DNA from: Sabellastarte sp. h YS-2021
Lineage: Eukaryota > Annelida > Polychaeta > Sabellida > Sabellidae
Length of the DNA: 64,000 nucleotides
Assembly (NCBI GenBank): GCA_964017235.1
Contig: OZ024931.1
Span: forward strand, 140,556,033 to 140,620,032
Direction: 5' to 3'
The translations under genes were made by a program, and so were the position numbers. The notes beneath the pieces were generated by a model that was not told the DNA's origin, searched no databases, and was given only the letters and a program-made list of their open reading frames with translations. The first letter of the stretch is position 1, and each line of letters begins with the position of its first letter. Shown here in pieces: positions 42,044 to 54,299 of this stretch.

Positions 42044-42585
42044 ACTCAGGACACTTTTTGAACAAATAGTGCAAATACACAACAAAAAATAATGGAATAT
42101 CTGCTTATCCTTATCATATGAGAAGAACAGTGACAGTCTAGCAGTCACAGAAAAATATACTGTATAAAATGCCTCCTTGTCAATTAAACAACAACAAATA
42201 CGTATTTCTGGGATTTTCATTCTGTTTTTAACTCAGGACACTTTTAAAAGATATACTATTTCCTTAAATCAAAAGTTAAAGTGATTTTTATTATAGCTTG
42301 TGTTTATTGATGTATTTTTACATTATACTACAAAAAGCATTACACAAATTAACAAGGATATTGAGTTCAGCAACATCACTGTATATCTGCACTGGCTGGC
42401 ATTTTAAATGTGTCACTCTATCATCTCAGGAATAATATGGTAAAAATTATTCAAAAAATATATTATTTTGGTGGGGTTATGACAAATACACATGTGTATT
42501 ATTAATACATTGGTGGTATGATTATTTTGATAAACTTTTTATCCCTTTTATGTTTCGGTGTCCTGAGTTAAAACCGTCCTGAGTT
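42044..42585. mobile_element. MITE, ACTCAGGAC ends, TA-flanked
   Basis: Left AACTCAGGACACTTTT and right GTCCTGAGTTAAAAC... GTCCTGAGTTA; the motif also occurs once inside (42227-42250). TA on both sides. No ORF. Confidence 0.7.
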
Positions 42586-43120
42586 AACAACTTTACATAA
42601 TTAATCTGGAGCCGTATTCTTCAACAATACTTTGCTAAGGTCACCTTAGATCCAAGTTAGAAATGGTTTTATACTTACCAAAGTATTTCTTAGATTTTGC
42701 ATTCATCAACCTTTACTTAGATTCTAAGTTAGGAAAACTCCATATACATCTTAGTGTAACTGTAAACTTAGAAACAAACCAGTGTATCTAAGTTAGGAAG
42801 AATCTTATTCCACAACAATTCTTACATAAGGTATCCTTTGTTTTTACTGAATCATTTACTTTGTTAAAAATTATATAAAAAAGCTCATTTTCTTGATGGG
42901 AATGCTGTTTTAATATTGTGTCACATGCAGTTTAATATCGACAAAACACTAGATTCCCTACAATAATTGCATATTTTAAAACATTCTTTCCTCTACAGAT
43001 ACTACCTAATTTGAAATCCAATTGGAGGTCTAAAGCCTTAGAGTCAGGAATGTTGATGAATACCATTATGATCTAATTTAGTAAAAACATGGAAAAACCT
43101 AAGTTAGGAACAGTCTAAGC

Positions 43121-43769
43121 TAATAGAGAGGTTGCGAACAACGTTTCACAAACGCCCCTTGCAAAAATACGCAACATAATTAATCAATACGGGAGAAAGC
43201 CATTGGGGGGATGAGTTTTGTTTGCGAACAGCGTTTGAACCATAAATTTTGCAGGTATTTCTTTTAAATATATTGGGAGTTATACAAGTCAATAAAGATA
43301 AATACACTGGTTTTAATCATCTACAGTACTGAATGAACTGGGTACTGATATATATTACAAACTTTAATGGCCCAACAGCCAATAAACCCACAAGTTAAAT
43401 AGCTTATAAAACACACGTAGATAAAACTTTGGAGGATTGTGTTCATTACTTCAAAAAAATTTATGACAGGGGATGAAAAAAGGCTGGTCGTTGTACACTT
43501 GGGTTTTTCAAAAATTGACAAAGTTGCTAAAAATAATCTACAGTCTCTGAAGAAGTCTGTACTGACATGTATAACACACTTTATTGCTCCAATAATTAAT
43601 AAATCCACAAGGGAAATAAATTACGTGGTGAAGCCATCTGCCACGTGAAAAACGTAACCTTGTGCAGTTAAAACCTTATGAAATTACGTCACACACAGAT
43701 ATCAATGACGTGTAACGTAGCGGAAAGTAGATACGGGTATCAAAAACGTTGTTCGCAAACTCTCTATTA
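43121..43769. mobile_element. MITE with TAATAGAGAG ends, ~649 bp
   Basis: TAATAGAGAG(G/T)TTGCGAAC continuing AACGTTT at the left pairs with its reverse complement at the right, about 26 bp. Probably TA-duplicating. The short ORFs inside (43321-43648) lack any recognisable domain. Confidence 0.8.
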
Positions 43770-44290
43770 TATACTACAACGGCCGCAGTGCCAAGCCTCC
43801 TTTCTCTTCGCGGCTGTAGGGACCTTCCACACAGATGTAAACAAACAATGCTAAGAAATGGTGAAAGTTTTTTTCCCATAAGTTTTACTCTGTCCACTGT
43901 TCATGCTAAATTGCTGGATGAATTAAACAATGAATTAAACAATTCTGCAATATAGCCTTATTATTTAATCTCTACGTTCTCAAAAGCAAACAATTCCTTT
44001 GGATGAGCGATAATGGGTTACTTTTAAAATACACGGTCGGCCGGGCGCCGAGTTTCGGCCGTCTCTTAATATTTGTCACATGATCGTGATGTAAACCCCG
44101 CCCACGTCATGAATATTCATGAGAACATATCTTAGTGTTGAAATATGTCAGGAAATGTTGTGATTGGTTGATTTTTCGTGATAGGGAATGCATAAATATT
44201 ATAAAGTCAAATGATTTTGTTCTAATGCACATGTGTAAAAACGGCATATTTAATGTATATTTGTACATTTGCAATACACTTCCATGTTTA

Positions 44291-44776
44291 GACCGAGTTT
44301 CTGTCCCATCGCCAATTGCTATTGATATGTTGATGGACGCAATAGCGAGGGACAGAGTTCCCATGTACTAGTTTTCTGTGTAAATCTCGAACTGTGGGAA
44401 ATTATTTCATTTACTTTAAAAAGTAATTCTTATGTCCATGTAGCTGTATCCGGTTTACAGTACATATGCTGTTTAACTAAACTGCTTTTACAAGAAAGGA
44501 ATTTCTTTTATAGATAACTATGTACTGTTGAAGGTTTATTTACATTTTAAAAACAGGTTGAAATACATGCATGCCAGTTTGATTGGCATTTAAATATTAG
44601 TGAATGGCACATAAACATAAAAAAGGAATTCAAATATCACTTTATACTTGTTGTAATATGTCTAGAAATATGCCGTTCAAAATTTACACAAAAAACAAGT
44701 ACATGTGAACTCTGTCCCTCGCCATTGTGTCCATCAGTACATCAATAGCAATTGGCGATGGGACAGAAACTCGGTC
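44291..44776. repeat. Inverted repeat: 78-bp arms (44291-44368 and 44699-44776), 330-bp loop
   Basis: The arms start GACCGAGTTTCTGTCCCATC and differ at only about six of 78 positions, mostly transitions. No duplication or element ends recognised outside the arms. Confidence 0.85.
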
Positions 44777-45251
44777 TATTGCATGTTAATCCCCATGAAA
44801 CACGCAAGTAATAGTTAACTACACCCTAATATCATGTAAACACAAAAGCATGCTCTCACGTGATTTGGCTTTTGAGTATTGATTGGAGTTTTGAGTTGAA
44901 TAGAATTAGCCACAGGCAATGCTCAGGATTTTCGGTAAAATACTTAGATTTTACACTGTGGCTTCAGAACGTTGATATATTGCAATTATCAATATTTTTA
45001 TGTATCTATTTTCATCGACAACATGCTTTAATTCAACAGCCACACATCAAATATGTTATAATATGAATGTGACGGTTCTGAAATTAAAAGAATTGTGATC
45101 CGTCCTTGTCGGTTCTGAAGACACTGTTTAAAATATAGGAATAACCCCCGACCAAACCAGAGTATACGCAGAATTTTACCATGATTTGAGGTTATAAACC
45201 ACGAATTATTGCAAATTTTGTGGTGAAACGTTTATTGTTACGAGAGCCATA

Positions 45252-45573
45252 GTGGCATTCTACCAGTAAACGCCCACGCTGAAGTTAATATATTGAATTT
45301 GAATTATATTACAGCTTTATAATTTATTCTTCTACAACTATATTGTCAAATAATATGCACTACAATTAATAACCGAGCTGTATGTTGTAATATTTGTTTC
45401 AAAGCTTTATATTTTCATAATTTATCTGTATTATCGGCTGTTTTTGCTGCAAACCGGAAATACCAGTGAACGCCCATTTTGTTGACTTACAGAAGCATTT
45501 TTCCTTGACCTCTAACAAAGATATATAAGGTGGGTGTTCACTGGTAGGCGGGCGTTTACTGGTAAAAAGCCAC
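45252..45573. mobile_element. MITE with GTGGCATTCTACCAGTAAAC ends, TA-flanked
   Basis: The left end pairs with GTTTACTGGTAAAAAGCCAC at the right, with sub-terminal CGCCCAC/GGGCG. TA on both sides. Relatives: 51863-52166 (complete) and a tail piece at ~51600-51860. Confidence 0.85.
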
Positions 45574-45705
45574 TAATGGGCGATATTAGGGAGCTTCATG
45601 GTTATGCTGTATTTTACCCTTGAAGTATTTTGTTGTTTAGCCAATCAGAATCGCGGACACATCCATGTCATGTTAGAATATAGAATTGCTTTTAACTGGT
45701 GCATA

Positions 45706-45924
45706 CACAGGTGGACACAAAGATAAACTGGACACGAAGATAAGTGGGCTTCAGAATTTGGCTCGTTTTAGTGGTTTAAAAAATTAAATTGCACAAAATT
45801 AATAATAAGTGGTTTGACAAGCTCTGTTTAAGTGTATTCTATTTCTTAGTTTGTGCAGTTTTGTTGTTTACGCCACTCTTATTTGAAAAATTCTCAAGAC
45901 CGTTTATCTTTGTGTCCAACCGTG
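45706..45924. mobile_element. MITE, CAC(A/G)GGTGG family (copy 2)
   Basis: Starts CACAGGTGGACACAAAGATA, ends TCTTTGTGTCCAACCGTG, TA on both sides. Same family as 34945-35178. Confidence 0.85.
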
Positions 45925-46013
45925 TACTGTGTAAACCATCATGCTGAAGTTTAAGCCTCTCTTCATCCCATTGTACATGCACATACGACCTCAGTCCTGG
46001 TTACAGAGAAAAA

Positions 46014-46222
46014 TCTGTGGTCACAAAGATAAATGGTCATAGAGATAAACTGTCTTCAAATATTTCAGATATAAGTTGTGTAAATAACAAAAGATGCTTA
46101 AACAATGCTTATCATGACATTTGTGTGTTTTATATTATTGTTAAACCCTTAAACCATTTTTGGTTTGATAATTTTTGAAGACCATTTATCTCTATGACCG
46201 TTTATCGCAGTGACCACCCGTG
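46014..46222. mobile_element. MITE, CAC(A/G)GGTGG family (copy 3)
   Basis: CTGTGGTCACAAAGATAAAT at the left and ATCTCTATGACCGTTTATC...CCACCCGTG at the right. The left end is eroded. Confidence 0.8.
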
Positions 46223-46599
46223 TAATTTGCAAGGGACACTAAAGCTACACATGTGATTTTATAACAGAGTATCAAGGTCGCAGACACCCTAGCACTAGAC
46301 GTGGTTACCTTGGCAATCTACCCTTAAGCTTCTCTTACATGCCATTGTACGTGTGCTACATATATTGTTGAAAACTATAAGTGTAGCCTGGTAATCTAAT
46401 CTAATCTACTGCTTTGCAGGCGCAATATCTTCCCCACAAAGGGAAACTCAGTGCGCTAGCTTAATAAAAATCATTTGTCGTAAGGAGAGTCGAGGGGCGT
46501 TCAAGGTCAGTAATCTGAATTTGTGGGTGTGACCAAGAGGGAAGGAGACTAAGTTGGGAAACTGGAATTAAAGAAATGGGTTGTAGTGACTGAAGGAAT

Positions 46600-47194
46600 T
46601 AGAAAAGTGTTTGATTGATTTATGAACTTTACAGTCCAAAGTGGGGGTATGAAGGAACTTGAGTTTGGGGGTGCTTTACCTTGTATTTCTGAAAGAGATG
46701 TAGGGATGGATTGATTTTCTTAGGTAAACTGGTTCACCCTGGTTGAAAATTTTTTATGCAATGAGGCCTATTTTAAATTGTACCCTGTACCTGACTGTGA
46801 GCCAATGTAAGGTAGTTTTCTCAGTTGAGGGGTAATGTGAGAGAATTGCAATAGTCGAATCTGCTGCTCATCAAAGCATTTGCTAAAAGAACTGATGTTT
46901 TAAGTTTTAGAAGGGGACAAATTCTGTAGAGGTCTCTCGCATGAACTCTGGTGGACTTTATGACTTGTGACACATGGTCTGAGAAAATGAATTTGGAATC
47001 GAATAGCACTCCGAGGTCCCTGCACTTTGTGCTGGTGAGACCTGATTACCAAGAATATTGATTGGAAAGTGAGAAAGGAGTTGTTTATGATTGTTTTGGA
47101 GCCTATCAGAATAAACTCAGTTTTGTCAGGGTTCAGTTTAATTTATTTGTGAACACGAAATTTTGAATGTTGTTTAGGTAGTTCTTTAGTTTTT
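46600..47194 (-). pseudogene. LINE ORF2 3' part, downstream of the Helentron-like insertion
   Basis: Minus-strand reading gives LKNYLNNIQNF, VLFDSKFIFSDHVSQVIKST and LANALMSSRFDYCNSL, then many stops. It is the continuation of the LINE at 49749-50930, from which it is separated by copy C. Confidence 0.8.
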
Positions 47195-49748
47195 ATGTCA
47201 GCTGACTTGTCAGTCAGCTGACATTATGTCATCACTCTGCGGCGTGGGCGTACGCGTCCGCGTCCGCGTGAACAACTTCTTCTCCAAAACTACAAGGCCT
47301 AGAGACATGCTGTTTTTTTTAAAAGATACCTTATCTATCGAGGATGAAAAATTGTTCAAGGCATGCAAATCTGTCTGTTTGCTAGAGACATTACAAGGGG
47401 GGTACCCCCACCAAAAGTGTGAAAATTTCAACTTTTTATCACAATTTTCTCAGTGACTATTGCAGGGAGTTCTCTCATATCTTGCATATATGTACTAGGC
47501 CAGAGGTAGATTCTCTTGTGTGAGTATGAGACCTGGATCTGTCTTACTTTTTTTTTAATAAATTTTTTTAATAATTTTTAATGCATTAAAATTCATGAAA
47601 TCATGCACTAAATCACTTATAACTTCAAAAGTGTTTCATTTACAGCATTTTGTGAAAATATGTTGTTCAGCTACTTTTTTCATAGCTACAATATGGTGAG
47701 TAAGTTGGGTGTCTGTCTCAATAGCTAAGTGAGTAATAGCTACTTTTGGGCTTTTCAGTAACTTCCATCATGAGTAAAATCACTTGAAAAACTATTGCAT
47801 TTAGAGAATTTCGTATAAATATGTTATTCAGCTACTTTTGGGCCAGCTATAACATAGTAAAATTTCAGACCTGTAGCTCATGGCATAGCTGAGTAATAGC
47901 TACTTTTAGGTTATCACTGTTGAGTAAATCATTTATAACTTGAAAACTATTGCATTTAGAGTATTTTGTTTCGATATGTTATTCACCTATTTTGGGGTCA
48001 GCTATAACATAGTGAAGTTTCAGACCTGTGGCTCATTTCATAGCTGAGTAATAGCTACTTTGAAGTTCTCACTGTTGAGTAAATCAGTTATAATTGGAAA
48101 ACTATTGCATTTACAGAAATTTGTGCAAATATGTTATTCAGCTACTTTTGGGTCAGCTATAACATAGTGAAATTATAGACCCATAGCTCATGGCACAACT
48201 GAGCAATAGCTATTCTCAGGTACTGACTGTTGAGTAAATCAGCTATAACTTGAAAAATATTGCATTTGGAGTATTTTGTTAAAATATATTGTTCACCTAC
48301 TTTTGGGTCAGCTATAACATAGTGAAATTACAGACCTATAGCTCATGGCATAGCTGAGCAATAGCTATTTTCAGGTTCTCACTGTTGAGTAAATCAGTTG
48401 TAGCTTGAAAACTATTGCATTTACAGTAGTTTGCTTAAATATGTTGTTCACCTACTTTTGGGTTAGCTATAACATAGTAAAATTTCAGACATGTAGCTCA
48501 TTGCATAGCTGAGTAATAGTTCCTTTGAGGTTCTCACTGTTGAGTAAATCAGTTGTAACTTGAAAACTATTACATTTAGAGTAATTTGTTAAATATGTTA
48601 TTCACAGAATTTTTGGTCAGCTATAACATAGTGAAATTGCAGACCTTTATGTCATGGCATAGCTGAGCAATAGCTACTTTCAGGTTCTCACTGTTGAGTA
48701 AATCATTGTATCCACTGGATAGCCGCAGTGTGTAGAGAGAGATTTCACCATTACTGCTCTGATGAAAAAAAATATTATAGCTAGCTTTCTTAAGTTTGCA
48801 GTATATATTAATAACCATAAAATGTTGTCTGGGAATATTTTTGGCCTCATTTTGAGAAACAAGATGGCCGCCACAGGTGTTTTTTGTCAGTCATGAAAAG
48901 TGCTTATATCTCCCTTATTATTGATCCTAGAGGTTTGGGATGATAAACCAACCTGTAGGAAATCATGGGGTGGGAATCTTTTGGTGTGGTCAGATTTGAC
49001 CTTCAATGACCCCTCCTTCAAGGTCAAACAAGGATAGCCAAACTTAAAAGTGCTTATAACTCGCTTATTATTGGTCCCAGAGGTTTGGGATGGTAAACAG
49101 ACAGGAAATCATGGGCTGTGAATCTGTTGATATGGTCCGATTTGACCTTGGAACCATCCTTCAAGGTCAAATGAGGATAGCGAAAATTGAAAGTGCCTAC
49201 AACTCGCTTATTATTGGTGACAGAGATTTGGGATGGTAAACCATCCCATAGGAAATCATTGGCTCGGAATCTTTTGGTATGGTCAGATTTGACCTTTGGA
49301 CCCCTCCTTCAAGGTCAAATGAGGACAGCCAAGCTTAAAAGTGCTTATAACTCATTTATAATTGGTCCTAGAGGTTTGGAATGGTAAACCATAGGAAATC
49401 ATGGGCTGGGAATGTATTTGTGTGGTTAGATTTGACCTTGGACCCCTTCTTCAAGGTCGAACGAGTATATTGCATTTGTAGTATTTCTTTAAATATGTTT
49501 TAACCTATTTTTTACACTTAAACAATTACCTTGTTATTTTCCTTCATAATACCATTTACAGGGCACAACTTTTTTATCCTTTTCTTCTGTCGGCTTCGGA
49601 ATTTCTTTCGAACTTGCTGTTCAGTTACCATTTACTGTATTTCTGTACAGCCCTTTTCCTGATAATTATTCTGTCCTCTAATCACCTTCACAAATCAAAA
49701 ACACTCAGTCAGCTGACACAGTGCCCATTCACGGGCACTCTCCTCTTG
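47195..49748 (-). mobile_element. Helentron/Pearl-like non-autonomous element, copy C (2.55 kb, inverted)
   Basis: Begins ATGTCAGCTGACTTGTCAGT and ends GGGCACTCTCCTCTTG, the reverse complement of copies A and B. Carries ~6 of the 155-bp units (47775-48715) and ~4 of the 147-bp units (48890-49465). It sits inside a LINE RT frame. Removing it while keeping AA restores the LINE reading frame between SHSI and LKNY, which defines the target as AA/TT. Confidence 0.85.
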
Positions 49749-50930
49749 TTGTATAGAGTGAGAGAAATTTGCTGATAAAAGTGTTTTGTATAACTGGGTG
49801 TCATCGGTGTAGAAGTGGTAGAGTGAATGATTCAGCTGATTGGGTTAGTGTAGAGAGAAATAAGAATTGGACGAAGGACAAAGCCCTGGGGGACCCCATA
49901 CTGGAGCGCAGCAGGATGTGACAGTGTGTTACCTACCTCGACCGAGTGTGTCCTTCCCAACAGGTATCATTTGAACCAGCTGAGTATAGTTCACTTATTC
50001 CATAGTAAACATTAAGTCTGTCCAGGAGAATGGTGTGGTCAATGGTATCGAACACAGCAGAGAGATCCAGAAGTTTCAGGGCTGTGACAGACCCTTTGGC
50101 CATATTGAGAAGAATATCGTTGTGAATATTAAGGACGGCATTTTCAGTGGAGTGGTGTTTTCTATAAGCCAATTGAAAGGCAGTCATAAGGCCTGCTTCA
50201 TCAAGGTGAGTTTTTAGCTGGACTGCTACTACCGTTTCAAGTATTTTTGAAATAAAGTTTAGATTAGAGACAGGCCTATATTTTTTTTAAATTTCTTTGT
50301 CTAAAGATCATTTTTTGAGGATTGGGGAACATGGGCCTGCTTGAAAAAATTAGCACACTTACCTTGTTCAAGAGAGGCATTAATTATTGAAGTGATGGGG
50401 GTGATGAGAATATCCAGATAATGAAGAACAAGAAAAGTGGGCCCAGGGTCAAGGGAACATGATCTACTTGGAGATTTCATGATAATTTTGGTAACTTGAT
50501 CCTCGATTACAGTAGAGAAAGTGGAAAACTTAGGTGGTGGAGAGTCTGGGGTGATGTGTTGCGAATTCAGGGAAGTAGGGAAAGTTGAGTGTATTTTTGC
50601 AATTTTTTTCTGGGAAGAACTCACAAATCTGTCAGCCAAAAGCTGAGGGGCATTTATCAATGGGAGCATCTTGGCTGGTAGTCTTTGTAACACATCGCCA
50701 AGGACTCGCCATAATTTTTTTGGGTTGTGGTGATTATCCTGAATTTTTGCTTTAAGGAATTCAGATTTGGCCTGCATGCAGATTCTATTGTACTGATGGA
50801 CTTTCTGCATGTATTGGGATCTATTGAAGGTAGATTTATTTCTGTGCCAAATCCGTAGTCTCTTTTGCTGAAGTAGAGATTTGCACATGTAAACAAGGTG
50901 TATTCTCCCCCCCCCCCCCCCCCCCCGACC
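49749..50930 (-). pseudogene. LINE ORF2 5' part (CR1/L2-like), upstream of the insertion
   Basis: Minus-strand frames show a linker region (50933-50301, IWHRNKSTFNRSQYMQ..., KKLWRVLGDVLQ), RT block FQLAYRKHHSTENAVL, LLDLSAVFDTIDHTILL, then the GP motif and YTDDTQLYK (near 49813-49850). Frame changes occur at 50290 and 49930. The endonuclease is absent: the sequence ends near the poly-C tract at 50908. Confidence 0.85.
50908..50926. repeat. Poly-C tract
   Basis: About 19 consecutive C (the second long C run in the window; another, of about 13, is near 39790). Confidence 0.9.
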
Positions 50931-50950
50931 CATGTTTTACTGGCATTTCG

Positions 50951-51326
50951 ACAGGGTGTATCCAGTCATGGAAAACTTGGAAAAGTCATGGAATTCCATT
51001 TTTGTCCAGGCCTGGAAAAGTCATGGAAATTAAAAGGCATCGTCTCGCAAAACGGCATTGTTCCTTTCTTTCATCCAGCATTTCAATACAAGTATATGTT
51101 TATGTAATCAGATTAAATTTTGGTATCTACCAAATCTTTCTGTACTGTGACTGGAACCTTAATTGTGCCTGGTTCTCAAAGGCAAAAACGGCCTGTCACA
51201 TCTTTCCTCATGACCTCGGTACATGTCTCTTTCATGCCATGAAGCATGTAAAAGGTCCTTGATTTTAAAGCTTTGGTCATGGAGAATTCCTGGCAAAAAT
51301 ATTGAAATTTAGTGGATACACCCTGT
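50951..51326. mobile_element. Inverted-repeat element with ACAGGGTGTATCCA ends
   Basis: ACAGGGTGTATCCAGTC at the left and AGTGGATACACCCTGT at the right; inside, GTCATGGAAAA repeats. No target duplication recognised. No ORF. Confidence 0.7.
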
Positions 51327-51599
51327 TTGACTGAATGCGCCTCTCGCTTCACTTGTTCCAATCTTGTTAGGGTAGATTGTCCAGGTACCCACGTCGATAG
51401 ACGCCCCATATTGAAAATTGGCATGCACATTATTCTCTGCATGCACGCAGTATAGCTACAAACACATAATGTCCCATGAATTCACCTTTATTGCACGTGC
51501 AAATCTCTACTACCCCACTACCAAGTTATTCTCATATTTTTCATCAATATACGTAGCACACTTACGTGTATATACACATATGATGGGATGTAAGAGCTT

Positions 51600-51860
51600 A
51601 ATATTTTGAGTTCAAATTGAAATTATACATATTGACTGCTTCATATGGTGTTCTAAGACCAGATTGTCAAATAATATAGTGAGCACTACAATTAATAACT
51701 CAAGTATGTTTTGTTATTTTTGTTTCAAAGTTTTATACTTTAGTTTCTGCTATTGCCATATCCATTTAAAGACATATAGAAGCATTTGTCCTTGACCTCT
51801 AACAAAGAAATATAACATGGGTGTTCACTGGTAGGCAGGTGTTTGCTAGTAGAAAACCAC
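51600..51860. mobile_element. Partial MITE of the GTGGCATTC family
   Basis: Contains the right-hand end GGTGTTCACTGGTAGGCAGG followed by a diverged terminus, collinear with 45330-45573. Left end not recognised. Confidence 0.6.
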
Positions 51861-51862
51861 CA

Positions 51863-52166
51863 GTGGCATCCTACCAGTGAACTCCCATGCCTTGTATTAT
51901 TTAAGCAGCTTTAGCTCATGTTGTTCTCTGACCAAATTATCAAATGACATAAACCACAATTAATACTTGGAAAATGATGTGTAATATTTCTTTGAAAGAG
52001 TTATATTTGGATATTTATCTCAATTATCGGCTGCTTTTACTACAAACCAGAAGTACCAGTGAACTTTCATTTTTTAAAAATATATAACAATTTATCCTTT
52101 AACTCTGACAAACAAACATAAGGTGGGCATTCCCTGTAAGGTGGGCATGCATTGCTAGAATGCCAC
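51863..52166. mobile_element. MITE of the GTGGCATTC family (copy 2)
   Basis: GTGGCATCCTACCAGTGAAC at the left; GCATTGCTAGAATGCCAC at the right followed by TA. Confidence 0.75.
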
Positions 52167-52178
52167 TAGGGATAGTTA

Positions 52179-52330
52179 CACAGGTGGAGACAAAGATAAT
52201 GAGTCTTCTGAACTGTTCAAATCTAAGTGTTGTAGACTACAAAATGACACAAGCTATATAACAAAATTCACTTGAACAAAGCCTATGTGTGATTTAGTTT
52301 GTGCAATTTTGATTGCAATTTATGAACTTG
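52179..52330. mobile_element. Truncated MITE of the CAC(A/G)GGTGG family (copy 4)
   Basis: Starts TA|CACAGGTGGAGACAAAGATA and keeps the middle (AGTTTGTGCAATTTTG) but lacks the right end. Confidence 0.65.
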
Positions 52331-52390
52331 GGTGGGTGACAACTGTTCTTTTCGAATAAGTCTAGACCATGTTACCATTACTGTAACAGT

Positions 52391-54281
52391 TTTTACCCCA
52401 CAGCCCTTAAGGGCTGTCGGGGTATTGTTTTCACCCATGGTGTCCGGATGCGTGGGCGGGCGGCGGGAAGACGTTTGTTCGGCCTGTATCTCAGAAACCA
52501 TAAGGTGTAGGAAGTTGATACTTGGTACGAACATTGGATAGGGGGTGTAGGTGTGCAATGTCATGGTCTGACCTTGAAGTGACCTTTGACCTTGCCGTAG
52601 TGACCTTGAGTTTGAAAATCTTGTCTGGGCTATATCTCGGAAACCGTAAGGTGCAGGAAGTTGATACTTGGTAGGGACATTGGTTAGCGGCTGTATGAGT
52701 GCAACATCATGGTCTTACCTTGATTTGACCTTTGACCTTGCCATAGTGACCTTGACCTATAAAATCTTGTCCTGGCTATATCTCGGAAACCGTAAGGTGT
52801 AGGAAATTAATACTTGGTAGGGACATTGGTAAGGAGGTTTAGGTGTGCAGTGTCATGGCCTGACCTTGATTTGACCTTTGACCTTGCCATAGTGACCTTG
52901 ACCTATAAAATCTTGTCCGGGCTATATCTTGGAAACCGTAAGGTGTAGGAAGTTGATACTTGGTAGGGACATTGGTTAGGGTATGTAGGTGTAGAATGTC
53001 ATGGTGTGACCTTGATTTGACCTTTGACCTTGCCGTAGTGACCTTGACCTATAAAATCTTGTCCGGGCTATATCTCGGAAACCGTAAGGTGTAGGAAGTT
53101 GATAATTGGTAGGGACATTGGTTAGGAGGTGTAGGTGTGCAATGTCATGGTGTGACCTTGATATGACCTTTGACCTTGCCGTAGTGACCTTGACCTATAA
53201 AATATTGTCCGGGCTATATCTCGGAAACCGTAAGGTGTAGGAAGTTGATACTTGTTAGGGACATTGGTTAGGGGGTGTAGGTGTGCAACGTCATGGTGTG
53301 ACCTTGATTTGACCTTTGACCTTGTTGTAGTGACCTGGACCTACAAACGGTCTGGGCTATATCTGGGCAACCATAAGGTGTACAAAGTTGATACTTGTCA
53401 TGGCCTGACCTTGATTTGACCTTTGACCTTGCTGTAGTGACTTTGACCTATAAAATCTTGTTTGGGGTATATCTTGGAAAACCGTAAAGTGTAGAAAGTT
53501 GATACTTGGTAGGGACATTGGCTAGGGTGTGTAGATGTAAAACGTCATGGTGTGGTCTTGATTTGACCTTTGACCTTGCCTTAGTGACCTTGACCTATAA
53601 TGCCTTGTCTGGGCTATATTTCGGAAACCATAAGGTGGTTGGAAGTTGATATTTGGTAGGGACATTGGTCGGGTGTTATATGTGTGCAACATCATTGTGT
53701 GACCTGGATTTGACCTTTGATCTTGCCTATCTGATGCTATTTTATCTCTCTACATTTATTTATTTGGGGTTTTACGTCGCTTTCAACACTGTACAGGTCA
53801 TATCACGATGGGTAGTTGGAAGGGCAAAGGAAACCAGTACATACAGTTCGTTAGGGTTCTGTACTGTAAACTGCCGACCAACGGCAAGCAACTACCAGCT
53901 TTCCCACTTGAGGCTGTGCTGGGATCGAACCCTGGCCTCAGAGATGGGAGGCGAGAGTGTTACCACTCTGCCACCGTGGCCCCTTTTATCTCTCTACAGG
54001 GAAAGCTAATACTATTTTATCTGTCTTGTATCTCTCTTATATCTTTTACTTGAATCTTGGTTGTTGCACCTTTGGGTGTCTTTTGATGTAGATTAGGCAC
54101 TGTTAAAGTCATATTAGAATTCATGAACTGTTTTACTTTTGCAACTTCCCATTGTAGCAAATGGTATTCCATCAAGTGAGTCACAGGTTTTGCCCCAACT
54201 CCACATAAAAGCATGTATTGCCACATCTGTATGTATGGGTAATATTCAAGACTTGCAAACCATAATTCGACCATACAAATG
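52391..54281 (-). mobile_element. Tandem-unit repeat element with ~145-bp units, copy E (inverted)
   Basis: Starts with the palindrome ACAGCCCTTAAGGGCTGT and GGGTATTGTTTTCACCC, then about nine ~145-bp units (52440-53730) with GGAAACCGTAAGGTGTAGG and TGACCTTGACCTATAAAATC. After a SINE, its head (53999-54281) matches 18871-19075 inverted. Confidence 0.85.
53755..53983 (-). mobile_element. tRNA-derived SINE (copy 3), nested in copy E
   Basis: Same family as 20405-20634, flanked by the exact 15-bp duplication TTTTATCTCTCTACA (53740-53754 and 53984-53998). The body differs only slightly from copies 1 and 2, so the family has been active recently. Confidence 0.93.
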
Positions 54282-54299
54282 AATATCAAAATGGGAGAA

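Noticed and set aside
43321-43648. Frames of 69-95 aa inside the 43.1-43.8 kb element
   Set aside because: No transposase motif; the frames are short and overlap on opposite strands within a MITE.
44135-44371. 78-aa frame ending in the foldback arm as a complete gene
   Set aside because: Only the arm portion is conserved (in the inverted arm); the upstream part has no support. Kept as a finding about the inverted repeat only.
50898-51262. Plus-strand frames starting in the poly-C tract
   Set aside because: Low-complexity Pro run followed by repeat-element sequence.
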